NCBI GenBank assembly: GCA_046317875.1
Contig: JBKCVN010000013.1
Location: 1-64,000 of the forward strand
Origin: 2-01-FULL-41-14 sp046317875
GTDB taxonomy: Bacteria > Pseudomonadota > Alphaproteobacteria > UBA7879 > UBA5542
Length of the DNA: 64,000 bases
Direction of reading: 5' to 3'
In this document: piece after piece, positions 1 to 8,629 of the stretch
How positions within the stretch are numbered: position 1 is the stretch's first letter
Layout: every line of letters begins with the position of its first letter
Made by a program: the position numbers and the translations under genes
Notes under the pieces: generated by a model
Databases searched by the model: none
What the model saw: only the letters and a program-made list of their open reading frames with translations
What the model was told of the DNA's origin: nothing

Positions 1-83
1 TCAGCCCGTCGACCTGAGCGTGGTCCCAACCCCGGCAATCGAGATAACAGCTGAATTAACTTTTGTATTTCCGAGCTTTGCAC
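1..83 (-). CDS. recR: RecR recombination mediator, 5' end only (cut by window edge)
   Basis: Reading the minus strand from a GTG gives 27 residues containing IQKLIQLLSRLPGLGPRSGR, which matches the start of RecR (helix-hairpin-helix region). RecR works with RecO/RecF to load RecA at single-strand gaps. An AAGGA lies 6 bases before the GTG, and the start is 10 bases after the ybaB stop, giving the classic dnaX-ybaB-recR order. The zinc finger and Toprim domain lie outside the window. Identification rests on this short N-terminus plus gene order. Confidence 0.85.
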   Translation of the reverse strand, partial: MQSSEIQKLIQLLSRLPGLGPRSGRRA

Positions 84-92
84 ACCAGATCC

Positions 93-410
93 TTAAAAGG
101 GAAAATTCATGCCAGGGGGCAAACGAAGGCCCGAGGTTGCTTTCGACATCTCTTTGGCACTTTCATCGTCGGCTTTCTTTTTTCCATCATTATAAGCTGC
201 AATTAAAAGGTCTTCCAAGATCTCCATGTCTTCCCCCGCCATGCTTGCATCAATCTTAAAGCTTTGGGGAACCCCTTTTCCATTGAGGATCACTTTTACA
301 GCCCCCCCTGCGGCAACCCCTTCAACTTGAATGGATTCGATATTTCTATCCGCCTCTGCCATCTTCGCCTGCATCTCTTTTGCCTGCTTCATCATATTAC
401 CAAGATTCAT
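93..410 (-). CDS. ybaB: YbaB/EbfC family nucleoid-associated protein
   Basis: Small DNA-binding protein of 105 residues, the usual length for the family. It starts MNLGNMMKQAKEMQAKMAEA, the amphipathic N-terminal helix typical of YbaB/EbfC, followed by the EGVAAGGAVKVILNGKG beta region and a C-terminal stretch rich in Lys/Asp/Glu ending in a GLRLPPGM motif. The family forms dimers that bind DNA and is nearly always encoded between dnaX and recR, as here. Its exact cellular role in alphaproteobacteria is not settled. The gene follows dnaX by 18 bases and is probably co-transcribed with it. Confidence 0.95.
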   Translation of the reverse strand: MNLGNMMKQAKEMQAKMAEADRNIESIQVEGVAAGGAVKVILNGKGVPQSFKIDASMAGEDMEILEDLLIAAYNDGKKKADDESAKEMSKATSGLRLPPGMNFPF

Positions 411-428
411 TTTTTACTCCTTCATCTG

Positions 429-1979
429 CTATTTAACAGTTACCTGGGCCCCGGGGAAAAGCTCTACTAATTTCTTTACTTCATCCGTGGCAAGAACCTT
501 TTGCTTTCGGGTTGTTTCTGCTTGCTGACGCTGAACCCCTAATGGGTCTTCACCTTTTTCTCCTACCGTTTCTACAGTCCATGGAGAGGAAGTGTAGTCT
601 GATAGTAGTTTTGCGATTCTCGGATGCAAATTTTCAGGATTTTGCTTTAAAACATTCAGCTTAAGGGAACCTTCTTTGAAATCCACAAGGCTCACGTCGT
701 GGGTCAAATAATCGGCAATAATAGGTTCTCGTTTCTTCTCAAACAACCCAACAACCTCATCAAATGTTTTGGGCAAAGAAGATGGGAACGGCATAGGCGA
801 AGCATATTTCACACTCGGTTGTGGAGCTTGGCGGGCAGTGATCGAGACCTCTGGTTTTTGGGAATCTTCTTCCCCACTTGTAATGGCCTTCACATGCATA
901 GCCCGAATCAATATCACTTCCAGGGTCTCTAAGGGCAAGGATGATACTTTTAATTCTTCGGTCCCCTTCATAAGAACCTGCCACAACATCATCAGCGTTT
1001 CTGCTGACACAAGACTTACAACAGCTTCCAGATCAGCCGCTAAGGAACCACTTTTATCCGTCACCTTAAAAGTCAAAGACTGATGAATCAAATTTAATAA
1101 ATCTTGTAAAATAAGGTCTGGGTCAGCCCCTTCCATATAAAGGGCATGACCCGCCTCTAAACATTCCGAAACATTTCCCTTCAATAAGAATCCTAGCAAT
1201 TGAAATATTTTCTGGCGATCGGAAAGGCCCAACATTTTTTGAACTTGGGATAAAAGCATTTTACCCCCCTGGGCCCCCACAATGGCTTGTTCAAGAATAG
1301 ACAATCCATCACGGGCCGATCCAGCCGCTGCACGCGCAATACACAAAACGGCCTCTTCTTCAAAGGCTACTTTTTCTTTTTCAAGGATATTTTTGAAATG
1401 ATTGGTCAGCAAATCAACCGGGATACGCTTCAGGTCAAATCGTTGACATCTAGAGAGAATAGTCAAGGGGACTTTGCGTATTTCAGTGGTGGCAAAAATC
1501 AATTTTACATGGGGGGGTGGTTCTTCTAATGTTTTCAACAAGGCATTGAAAGCATTCTTAGACAACATATGCACTTCGTCGATGATATAAATTTTATATC
1601 GTCCCATCACGGGTTTATAGCTGATACCTTCCATCAGTTGACGCATATCATCTACACCGGTGCGGGTGGCAGCATCCACCTCAATCACATCCACATGACG
1701 ATCCTCGGCAATGGCCACACAATGCATGCATTTTCCACACGGTTCCGCCGTGGGTTGGCCTTGTCCATCTTCGCCAATACAATTCAAGGCGCGCGCCAAT
1801 AAACGAGCAGTGGTGGTTTTGCCAACGCCCCGGGTGCCCGTTAAAATAAACGCATGGGCCAAACGACCCGATTCAATGGCATTTTTTAAAGTTTGCGTTA
1901 GGGCTTCTTGCCCAATCACCTCTGAAAATTTGGTGGGGCGCGTGGTGCGGGCTAAAACTTGATAATTAAGATGGTTCAT
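429..1979 (-). CDS. dnaX: DNA polymerase III subunit gamma/tau
   Basis: Clamp-loader ATPase of the replicative polymerase, 516 residues. Walker A GTRGVGKTTTAR lies near residues 48-59. A four-cysteine zinc module follows (ALNC, then CGKCMHC). The DEVHMLS Walker B is near residue 134, and LSRCQRF (SRC arginine finger) near 175. Domain III and a short C-terminal tau-like region follow. I see no convincing A-rich slippery site for a programmed gamma frameshift. The SRP RNA gene lies immediately upstream on the same strand, a common alphaproteobacterial neighbourhood. The start MNHLNYQVLARTTRPTKF matches the family. Confidence 0.97.
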   Translation of the reverse strand: MNHLNYQVLARTTRPTKFSEVIGQEALTQTLKNAIESGRLAHAFILTGTRGVGKTTTARLLARALNCIGEDGQGQPTAEPCGKCMHCVAIAEDRHVDVIEVDAATRTGVDDMRQLMEGISYKPVMGRYKIYIIDEVHMLSKNAFNALLKTLEEPPPHVKLIFATTEIRKVPLTILSRCQRFDLKRIPVDLLTNHFKNILEKEKVAFEEEAVLCIARAAAGSARDGLSILEQAIVGAQGGKMLLSQVQKMLGLSDRQKIFQLLGFLLKGNVSECLEAGHALYMEGADPDLILQDLLNLIHQSLTFKVTDKSGSLAADLEAVVSLVSAETLMMLWQVLMKGTEELKVSSLPLETLEVILIRAMHVKAITSGEEDSQKPEVSITARQAPQPSVKYASPMPFPSSLPKTFDEVVGLFEKKREPIIADYLTHDVSLVDFKEGSLKLNVLKQNPENLHPRIAKLLSDYTSSPWTVETVGEKGEDPLGVQRQQAETTRKQKVLATDEVKKLVELFPGAQVTVK

Positions 1980-2000
1980 ATATGCCTAAAATAAATAAAA

Positions 2001-2089
2001 GGCTGGACCATGACCCAGGCGAAATCTGCTGCGGCTGCTTTCTTCCGAACCTGACCGGGTTCACAAACCAACCTGTCCAGGGCCAGCCC
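2001..2089 (-). ncRNA. ffs: Signal recognition particle RNA (4.5S, small bacterial type)
   Basis: The minus strand carries the universal SRP domain IV core: GGTCAGGTTCGG then AAGAAAGCAGCC, with a GGAA-like tetraloop and the asymmetric internal loop that binds the Ffh M domain. The ends GGGCTGGCC and GGTCCAGCC pair to close one long hairpin of about 89 nt. With Ffh it targets nascent membrane proteins to FtsY and the translocon. It sits just upstream of dnaX on the same strand. A TTGTCC-N16-TATAAC promoter precedes it. Confidence 0.95.
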
Positions 2090-2095
2090 ATTAAA

Positions 2096-2123
2096 GTTAT
2101 ACCATGTTTGGCTAAAAGGACAA
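2096..2123 (-). promoter_or_regulatory. Sigma70-type promoter for the SRP RNA
   Basis: Minus strand: -35 TTGTCC at 2123-2118, 16-base spacer, -10 TATAAC at 2101-2096. The predicted start falls six to seven bases on, at the first G residues of the SRP RNA. The position fits well, but strength and exact start are inferred from sequence only. Confidence 0.6.
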
Positions 2124-2186
2124 GAGACAGGTTATGTTTGCGCTTAAATGAATGATCCTTTTAGCTTTTATTTAGTTATAGTAAGC

Positions 2187-2214
2187 TTGAATTTTCCGAA
2201 AATATCCTTATATA
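2187..2214 (+). promoter_or_regulatory. Possible promoter for the secreted-protein gene at 2237
   Basis: TTGAAT (2187-2192), 16-base spacer, TATATT (2209-2214), placing a start about 15 bases before the ATG. This leaves a very short 5' UTR with no good Shine-Dalgarno. The surrounding sequence is AT-rich, so chance matches are likely. Confidence 0.35.
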
Positions 2215-2236
2215 TTAGACTAATCAAAGTATTACA

Positions 2237-3055
2237 ATGTATAAATTTATCGTTTTATTTTTAGGATTTCTGTGGGCAAGCGTCGGCTTCTCTGCTTTTG
2301 AGCATGATTATTTTAAGGGCCTGGATGAAAATTTGTCCCAAGCCGGTGTGTCCCATACCCTCTTACCCTCTCAACGCGATATCACTATTCAAATAGCCAC
2401 AAATACCAGACGGTTTAGCCTTACAGCATGTATCCCGACGACAGACCCCTTTGAAGAAGGCTCCACTATCCCTGGTTATCCCGGCGATCTTCATTTCCCT
2501 AAAAACTATTTATCAGCTTTCTTTCAACACCTGTTCCCAAAGAATGAGCTTTTTCTAGCCCCTAACCAAAACCCTCTAGATCCTGTATCCAAATTAACGT
2601 CGATGCAGTTAGGCCAATTTATTCATTTGCTGACTTCCCCTGAGGAAAAATCTCTCCCCATGCTTCATAAAGCCATTTGGAAAATATTAACTGGGAAAGA
2701 AAAATTACCAGCTAAAGAACAAAAAGTATTGGATTCTCTACCTCTTGAAGCCTTCAATCATCAAGATATGGTGGCAGGGTTCAAGCGCGCTATCGAGAAG
2801 GGATTTATTCCTAGCACTGATCGTGACTACTACCCTGACCAACCTCTAACGAATGCCTTGACGGATACGCGGCCTCAGCTGTTCGATTTTAGACACATTA
2901 ATCCTGGTGAACTGGAAACCGTTACACCCCCTAAAGGCAAAGACGAGTGGGTTCTGAAAAAACGAAAGTTTGTAGATATTTTTTCTAAGGCTACGTTGGA
3001 AACAGAATCCCAAACGCATAGCCCCATGATTGATGCCCTTACCGCTTTCTTTTAG
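2237..3055 (+). CDS. Secreted protein of unknown function, N-terminal part (ends at in-frame TAG)
   Basis: 272 residues. A typical Sec signal peptide (MYKFIVLFLGFLWASVGFSA, cleavage after the second alanine region) is followed by a soluble domain I cannot assign. The reading frame ends at a TAG and resumes immediately in the same frame (K-K-V-A-K-T-Q) into the 658-codon ORF that follows. The two are therefore most simply one 934-codon gene interrupted by a single amber codon. No motif of a known enzyme is evident. A secreted or periplasmic product, possibly a host-directed protein in a symbiont, is inference. Alternatives are a genuinely split gene or a sequencing error. Confidence 0.6.
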   Translation: MYKFIVLFLGFLWASVGFSAFEHDYFKGLDENLSQAGVSHTLLPSQRDITIQIATNTRRFSLTACIPTTDPFEEGSTIPGYPGDLHFPKNYLSAFFQHLFPKNELFLAPNQNPLDPVSKLTSMQLGQFIHLLTSPEEKSLPMLHKAIWKILTGKEKLPAKEQKVLDSLPLEAFNHQDMVAGFKRAIEKGFIPSTDRDYYPDQPLTNALTDTRPQLFDFRHINPGELETVTPPKGKDEWVLKKRKFVDIFSKATLETESQTHSPMIDALTAFF

Positions 3056-3061
3056 AAAAAA

Positions 3062-5038
3062 GTGGCCAAAACCCAAGAAGATCTAGATCAGTTTTACGGG
3101 GCCATTCTAGGAAAACCTCAGTTTAAAATCAGCCTAGATATACTTGAGGCACGATTTAAGTCGGAAGATTTCAACCCCCTTGAAGAACAAGTAATCGAGG
3201 AACCAAAAACCTTTTTCTCTATGACCGATGAAGAGAGGTGTTTTTTTATTGGGAACCTTAGAAGTAAATCCTTCAATCCTTTAAGCTATGGTCGATGCCA
3301 AATCCCAACACCGAGCGGTAATTTTGTATTTTTCTCTGATTGCGGAGAAACGGCCCTGCATAATTTTATATATCACCTTTGTACAAAACGTACAGAACTG
3401 GGCCTTAAAACGAACCCAGACCTTCTTCCCGACGGCCCTGCCAAATCTTTTATTGAAAAATACCCTGAATGGGAAGCTCACTTAACACCTGAAGTGCGTA
3501 CAGAAATGGCGCAAATGGTGGCTAATATTCCAGGTATCACCTATTGCAAAGAAAAAGAAGGATTTCGTTACGAAATTAAAAATGGTCTCGATCATATTGA
3601 TAAAATTTTAAGGCATCTTTTTAATATGAAGGGTGAATCTGCAAGTCTAGGCAGTTCTCAATCTTTTAGAGAAATTATCCAACTTATTGAAGTGAAACTT
3701 CCCTCTAAAAAAATTGAATTTGGAGGCAGCCCTTTCCAATCCAATGCGTTAGGGGCTCTCACCGTAACAGATAAAAGTACCGACACTCAATTAGGGTCTT
3801 TAGGCATATTTTCTTGCCATTCCCATTATGTGAGCACAGATAAAGCTTCGATTCCGTATATCCCTCATCTTTTGGAAAGCCTTTCTAATCCTGTAGAGGC
3901 CAAAAAGATGACAAGCCTTTTGGATCTTTATTCAGATCCCGACGTTGATTTTAATGAGCCATGCGACCTTAAGTATGAAAAAGTTAGAAAAGCGAAAGAA
4001 TCCATATGGAACGTAGTAAGATCTCTCGAAAATCCGTTCTCTCGTTTGAACCTTTATCAAAGAATGCCATCTAGCGAAATCCAGCCTTTAATGGATGTAT
4101 TTAAAGAAATACTCTCTCATGACCTAGAAAATATTCCTTATGCTCTGGGTATATTACAATATGTAAAAAGCTTGGAAGATAGATATACCCACGGGCTTTT
4201 TGAGGAAGAGCTTGAAAAACTGTTCTTCAATCCACGCGTTGCAGACAACATAAAGATCCAGTTAATGGAATTTTCACCTTTTGATATTCTTTTAAGGGAT
4301 TCTATCTTAAAAAGATTGATGAAAGAAAAGACGAGGTGGTTTATGGAGCATAAGTTTACTGAACCTACCAAATATGTTTATGGAGGGTGCCCTTCAATTG
4401 ACCAACATCCGCTTCTAAGAAATGAAGTATTACAAATATTTCCCTATTTAGAATCAGCCTCAGTGAGTCTCACACTCCCTGATTTAGAGGATTTTTCTAA
4501 ACATTTATCCAAGACGTCTGTGAAAAAATTAAGTATAAAATTCAATGATACTCGGGAAGAAAAAGAAGTTATTACAGCTCTTACAAAAAGCCTACCTACC
4601 TTCCCGCCTAGCGTACAAGAATTGGGCTTCTTAAGGGACTTTGGCAGCCATACCTTAAAAGCGGCTTCTCTAGAGTTTCTTAAATCATTACTTGATATTG
4701 CCCATGCAAAAAAAATAGGTCTTGATTTATACCTCCCGATTGGCACCTATCTCAAGATGCTAGAACACATGGCAACACAAAATTATCCCTTATCTCTCCT
4801 GGGTCCCTCCACAGTTGGGTGGAATAAAGATTTTTTATATATAAATTCTCAAGGGGCACAAGTAACGCTAAAAGATCTAGATCCTGATCATCAGGGTAAT
4901 TATAGAGGGGGTGATTTTGATTTTTCAGTAGGACCTTTTAATAAAGGTCATGACAGCTGGTTCCTAGAAAAATGCCTTGAGATTGTGGGGCACAAGAAAG
5001 ATGAAGCCCTAGGCGAACGTGCTGGCCCTGCTGAATAA
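3062..5038 (+). CDS. Unknown protein, C-terminal part of amber-split secreted gene
   Basis: Open for 658 codons from a GTG, but no Shine-Dalgarno precedes the GTG and the frame is continuous with the upstream gene across one TAG. Independent translation is therefore doubtful. Features seen: a motif FSDCGETALHNF near residues 92-103; predominantly helical middle; a C-terminal third with spaced hydrophobic strands such as SVKKLSIKF and SVQELGFL that resemble leucine-rich-repeat spacing. I do not recognise a family. The last residues run into the thiolase-like fragment on the opposite strand, so the original 3' end may have been replaced. Treat as the second half of a probable pseudogene or a read-through product. 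Confidence 0.5.
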   Translation: MAKTQEDLDQFYGAILGKPQFKISLDILEARFKSEDFNPLEEQVIEEPKTFFSMTDEERCFFIGNLRSKSFNPLSYGRCQIPTPSGNFVFFSDCGETALHNFIYHLCTKRTELGLKTNPDLLPDGPAKSFIEKYPEWEAHLTPEVRTEMAQMVANIPGITYCKEKEGFRYEIKNGLDHIDKILRHLFNMKGESASLGSSQSFREIIQLIEVKLPSKKIEFGGSPFQSNALGALTVTDKSTDTQLGSLGIFSCHSHYVSTDKASIPYIPHLLESLSNPVEAKKMTSLLDLYSDPDVDFNEPCDLKYEKVRKAKESIWNVVRSLENPFSRLNLYQRMPSSEIQPLMDVFKEILSHDLENIPYALGILQYVKSLEDRYTHGLFEEELEKLFFNPRVADNIKIQLMEFSPFDILLRDSILKRLMKEKTRWFMEHKFTEPTKYVYGGCPSIDQHPLLRNEVLQIFPYLESASVSLTLPDLEDFSKHLSKTSVKKLSIKFNDTREEKEVITALTKSLPTFPPSVQELGFLRDFGSHTLKAASLEFLKSLLDIAHAKKIGLDLYLPIGTYLKMLEHMATQNYPLSLLGPSTVGWNKDFLYINSQGAQVTLKDLDPDHQGNYRGGDFDFSVGPFNKGHDSWFLEKCLEIVGHKKDEALGERAGPAE

Positions 5039-5184
5039 CAATCGCCAGCGCTTCGCCTCTCCCAATACAAACAGAACCGATCCCTTTTTTGCCACCGGTT
5101 TGCTCTAAGGCATTCAAAAGAGTCACAACGATACGGGCACCCGATGCACCTATGGGGTGTCCCATAGCACAAGCGCCGTTCTAA
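5030..5184 (-). pseudogene. Thiolase C-terminal fragment (partial duplicate)
   Basis: Minus strand reads GACAMGHPIGASGARIV, then LLNALEQTGGKKGIGSVC and GRGEALAIVI, about 48 codons matching the last part of the intact thiolase 0.8 kb away. It includes the catalytic His and Cys motifs, but with CIGRGEA for CIGGGEA. No upstream thiolase sequence and no start precede it. Similarity is highest in the middle, where about 50 bases are nearly identical. With the intact gene's 3' end it forms direct repeats flanking the WG-repeat gene. Confidence 0.8.
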
Positions 5185-5196
5185 ATCTTCAAACCC

Positions 5197-5841
5197 TCAC
5201 ACCCAGCCAAATTTTTTCTCTAATAAGGTACTAACCTCTTGGTCGTTTTTATAAACAATAGGTATTACTTCTTGACCCTTCAAATTAATGGCTCCCCATA
5301 GCCCACCTTTTAAAACTTTAGAATACTCCCAGCTTGGCTCGGCAAATGGTGGGGGAAAAGGATGACCTGAAACAGGGGGATATTTTTTAAGTTTAGTTTC
5401 TTGCATCCAGCATCCATTATTTACAAACTCATAACCATTGTTAAAAGGCCCTGCAAAATCATACCGTGCCGGAATCACTATTTTCCCTTCTCGATCATGG
5501 AATCCTACCCTATCTTTTCCATCTTTGCCTTTTTCTATAAATCGCGCCAAACCTTCTATATAGTAATCGTGTCCATTATCATGGTAAACAGACCTAAAAA
5601 TTGGAACTCCATCTTTAGAAATAAGGAAAAAAGAACCCTTTTTTTGGACAGGAACTAAATACAGATAATTTGGATTAGAAGGATGAAATAATTTTTCATC
5701 TTGGGCTGCAAAAATCATCTCATATTGGGGAGGCACAATAACGTGACCTGCTTGATTTTTGATTCCGTATAAATCAGTATGTTTATCCCTGTACGCATAA
5801 AAAAAATCAGAAGAACATCCAACAAAACCTAATAAGCCCAA
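5197..5841 (-). CDS. WG-repeat (KWG leptospira-type) lipoprotein-like protein
   Basis: About 214 residues with three WG-type beta repeats: YGIKNQAGHVIVPPQY, RVGFHDREGKIVIPARYD and WGAINLKGQEVIPIVY. The N-terminus LLGFVGCSS looks like the end of a lipoprotein signal peptide, with Cys near residue 9. The only in-frame start is TTG inside the hydrophobic core. Upstream codons continue the hydrophobic stretch (F-F-L-L-S-I) to a run of nine T on the coding strand without an ATG or Shine-Dalgarno. The true start may be lost by a one-base slip there. WG proteins are often surface or secreted; a role here is unknown. The gene is bracketed by duplicated thiolase 3' sequence. Confidence 0.6.
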   Translation of the reverse strand: MGLLGFVGCSSDFFYAYRDKHTDLYGIKNQAGHVIVPPQYEMIFAAQDEKLFHPSNPNYLYLVPVQKKGSFFLISKDGVPIFRSVYHDNGHDYYIEGLARFIEKGKDGKDRVGFHDREGKIVIPARYDFAGPFNNGYEFVNNGCWMQETKLKKYPPVSGHPFPPPFAEPSWEYSKVLKGGLWGAINLKGQEVIPIVYKNDQEVSTLLEKKFGWV

Positions 5842-5870
5842 AATTGATAATAAAAAAAAACTTTATTTGT

Positions 5871-7058
5871 TTAATCCCTTTCGATGGCAATAGCTAACGC
5901 TTCACCGCCGCCAATACATATGGCAGCCACACCTTTTTTGCCACCGGTTTGCTCTAAAGCATTCAAAAGAGTCACAACGATACGTGCCCCTGAGGCCCCT
6001 ATGGGGTGACCAATGGCGCACGCACCCCCATGGACATTTATCTTTTCCAGGGGAATCTTCAGCTCGCGGGCGGCTGCCATGGGCACCACTGCGAAGGCCT
6101 CGTTAATCTCGAACAGATCAACCTCATCCACGGACCATCCTGTTTGGTCCAATACCTTTTGAATGGCCTGGATAGGAGCTAAAGTGAACCATTCAGGCTC
6201 CTGAGAATGAACAGCCCCCCCTACTAGGTGGGCGCGAATAGGTAATCCTAGATCACTGGCTTTTTCGGCACGCATCATCAATACAGCGGCTGCCCCATCA
6301 GCAATTCCACTGGCTGAAGCTGCGGTAATCGTTCCATCTAGCAAAAATACCGGTTTTAGGTTGTGAATTTTCTCAACTGTGGCCCGCCCCAAATTTTCAT
6401 CCGTACACACTTCCATGGTTTGTTGGGGTGTCTGAATGACAATGGGCACAATTTCGGATTCAAAATATCCCTCTTTGGTTGCCTTTTGGGCCTTTAAAAG
6501 GGATTGGATGGCAAATTCGTCTTGTTCTGCCCTGGAAAAGCCATATTTTTTAACTGTGGCTTCAGCAAAGATCCCCATGGGAGTTTTCTTTTGATAGGCA
6601 TCCTCAAGACCATCTAAAAACATATGATCCCCAAAGGGTTCTTTTTCAGGGTCTTGTCCTTTTTTGGGGCGACGGAGCAACAGTGGCGCATTGGTCATAC
6701 TTTCCATGCCCCCTGCCACAACAACATCCAGGGCCTCTGTTTCCAAGGTCAACGAGGCCATCAAAATGGCTTCCATACTGGATCCACAGACTTTGTTTAC
6801 GGTGGTAGCGGGAGTTGAAAGGGGAATACCCGCCTTGATCGCGGCTTGACGCGCCGGCGCCTGACCAAGACCTGCGGATAAAACACAGCCCATTAGAACC
6901 CCCTGGACAGAAGAAGGGTCTGCCTTCGCCATACCTAATAGGCCCCTAATAGACACAGCCCCTAGCTCGGGGGCAGAAAGACGGGATAGCTGCCCATTAA
7001 AAACACCCGTAGGCGTTCTAACCGCCCCTACAATAACAACAGAGTTCTTATTCATCAA
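5871..7058 (-). CDS. Acetyl-CoA C-acetyltransferase (thiolase)
   Basis: Condenses or cleaves acetyl-CoA/acetoacetyl-CoA. It serves either ketone-body/polyhydroxybutyrate or fatty-acid metabolism; the sequence does not decide which. At 395 residues it is full length. The nucleophile is Cys91 in NKVCGSSMEAI. NEAFAVVPMAA, the GGACAIGHPIGASGAR histidine motif and the second catalytic Cys381 in CIGGGEALA are all present. It lies 6 bases downstream of mgtE and is probably in the same transcript. A degraded copy of its 3' end lies beyond the adjacent WG gene. Confidence 0.93.
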   Translation of the reverse strand: MMNKNSVVIVGAVRTPTGVFNGQLSRLSAPELGAVSIRGLLGMAKADPSSVQGVLMGCVLSAGLGQAPARQAAIKAGIPLSTPATTVNKVCGSSMEAILMASLTLETEALDVVVAGGMESMTNAPLLLRRPKKGQDPEKEPFGDHMFLDGLEDAYQKKTPMGIFAEATVKKYGFSRAEQDEFAIQSLLKAQKATKEGYFESEIVPIVIQTPQQTMEVCTDENLGRATVEKIHNLKPVFLLDGTITAASASGIADGAAAVLMMRAEKASDLGLPIRAHLVGGAVHSQEPEWFTLAPIQAIQKVLDQTGWSVDEVDLFEINEAFAVVPMAAARELKIPLEKINVHGGACAIGHPIGASGARIVVTLLNALEQTGGKKGVAAICIGGGEALAIAIERD

Positions 7059-7064
7059 AACCTC

Positions 7065-8444
7065 TTATAAAAACAGGCTGGCCAATCCTAAGAACGAGGC
7101 AAAAGCCAATACATCCGATGTGGCGCCCAACAAGGGTCCCGCGCTCACAGCAGGGTCTAATCCCAAGCGGGAAATAAGAATGGGGAATAACACGCCCCCT
7201 GCCGACGCCCAACACATATTAAAGATAAGAGCAGCAGGCAGAATAAGGGCCATTTTCATATCCTCAAACCAGAATAAAACAATTAATGAAAGAATGACCG
7301 AGAAAAACACTGAATTGGCCATACCAATGGCTGTTTCTTTCCATAGGGTCTTCCAGGGGTCAATGCTATTAAATACACGTGCCGCATAGGCCCGCACCGT
7401 AACGGCCACCACTTGCGTTCCTGCCGCACTGCCCATGGCAGCCACAATGGTCATAAGGGCAGCCAAGGATCCTTTGTTTTCGATAGTGGCTTTATAATGA
7501 TCGATCACGAAGGCCGCAAGCAAAGCATTAACTAGACTCACCACCAACCATCCAATGCGACGGCTAGATGTAACCAAGAATGGGGCGGTGAAATCCGTTT
7601 CACTCACACCCGCCAGCTGCAGGATATCTTTTTCTGCTTCTTCTTCGATTACATCCACCACGTCATCACTAGTAATCATTCCAATAACGCGCCCTGAATC
7701 ATCCTCAACGGGGGCCGAGACAAGATGGTACTTCCGAAACACATAAGCCACTTCTTCTTGGTCCATGGTGGCGGGAATGGGTTTCACTTCGCGTTCCATA
7801 ATATCTTTAATTGGAGTGGACGATGGATAACGAATAATTTTACTTAGCTGGACACGTCCCAAAACTTTATGCTTGGGGTTTACTACATAAATTTCATAAA
7901 ATTCGTAGGGAATGGAAGAGGATGTTTGAACGTGCTTCATGGCGTCCCCCACTTTCCAGAAGGAGGGAACTGCCACCAATTCTTGTTGCATCAGCCGAGC
8001 AGCAGAATGTTCAGGATATGAGGAAACTTTTTCATAGCTGGCACGAGCTGCAGCGGGTATGGTGGCTAAAATTTCTTCTTGTTGTTCTTCGGTTAGCTCA
8101 TCGATTAAAAAGAAAGCATCGTCACTATCCAGCTCGGGTAAACGCTTAGCTAGCTGTTGAATCCCAATCTTTTTAATAACTTCGTGGCGCACATGGTCAG
8201 ATAGTTCCAGCACCACATCGAAATTAAAACTTGAGTCAACTAAGGTTAGGAAATCTTCCCGTTCTTGATTGGAAAGATCTTGAATAATGATAGACAAGTC
8301 AGCCGCCGCCAGGTCCTTGACCAAAGCCTTAAGCTTTTTCTTATTCGAGGCCTTGATGGATTTACGAACAGCCTCTATCAAATCAGAGGAAACACCCTGA
8401 AGGATGTTTTCGTTTCCGTCCATAGCCGTGTGAAGATTTTCCAT
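7065..8444 (-). CDS. mgtE: MgtE-family magnesium transporter
   Basis: 459-residue Mg2+ channel. The N-terminal superhelical MgtE_N domain (about residues 40-150) contains LPELDSDDAFFLIDEL. Two CBS domains follow (about 155-280, ending IGMITSDDVVDVIEEEAEKDILQLAGV), which in the family sense cytosolic Mg2+ and gate the pore. Five transmembrane helices make up the C-terminal 180 residues. The first pore helix carries the usual RR-GWL entry and the last region ends GATSDVLAFASFLGLASLFL. tRNA-Leu lies just upstream on the same strand. Confidence 0.95.
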   Translation of the reverse strand: MENLHTAMDGNENILQGVSSDLIEAVRKSIKASNKKKLKALVKDLAAADLSIIIQDLSNQEREDFLTLVDSSFNFDVVLELSDHVRHEVIKKIGIQQLAKRLPELDSDDAFFLIDELTEEQQEEILATIPAAARASYEKVSSYPEHSAARLMQQELVAVPSFWKVGDAMKHVQTSSSIPYEFYEIYVVNPKHKVLGRVQLSKIIRYPSSTPIKDIMEREVKPIPATMDQEEVAYVFRKYHLVSAPVEDDSGRVIGMITSDDVVDVIEEEAEKDILQLAGVSETDFTAPFLVTSSRRIGWLVVSLVNALLAAFVIDHYKATIENKGSLAALMTIVAAMGSAAGTQVVAVTVRAYAARVFNSIDPWKTLWKETAIGMANSVFFSVILSLIVLFWFEDMKMALILPAALIFNMCWASAGGVLFPILISRLGLDPAVSAGPLLGATSDVLAFASFLGLASLFL

Positions 8445-8481
8445 TCTGTCTCCATCTCAACGCTTATTGCCCCTGAATTTT

Positions 8482-8568
8482 TGGTGCGGTCGAGAAGACT
8501 CGAACTTCCACAGTGTTTCCACCACAGCGACCTCAACGCTGCGCGTCTACCAATTCCGCCACGACCGC
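8482..8568 (-). tRNA. tRNA-Leu (anticodon GAG)
   Basis: The minus strand folds as a class II tRNA. The acceptor stem is GCGGTCG/CGACCGC with encoded CCA. The D-arm holds AATTGGTAGACGC, the anticodon loop TTGAGGT gives GAG, a long variable arm is closed by GTGG and CAC, and the T-loop is TTCGAGTC. Discriminator A73 is as expected for Leu. Confidence 0.95.
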
Positions 8569-8629
8569 ATTATAATTCTTATATATCGGTGATACCATCT
8601 GTATATTAAAAGATCAAGAAATATGACTT

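Noticed and set aside
429..1979. Programmed frameshift in dnaX
   Set aside because: No A-rich slippery heptamer with a following hairpin was found at the right position.
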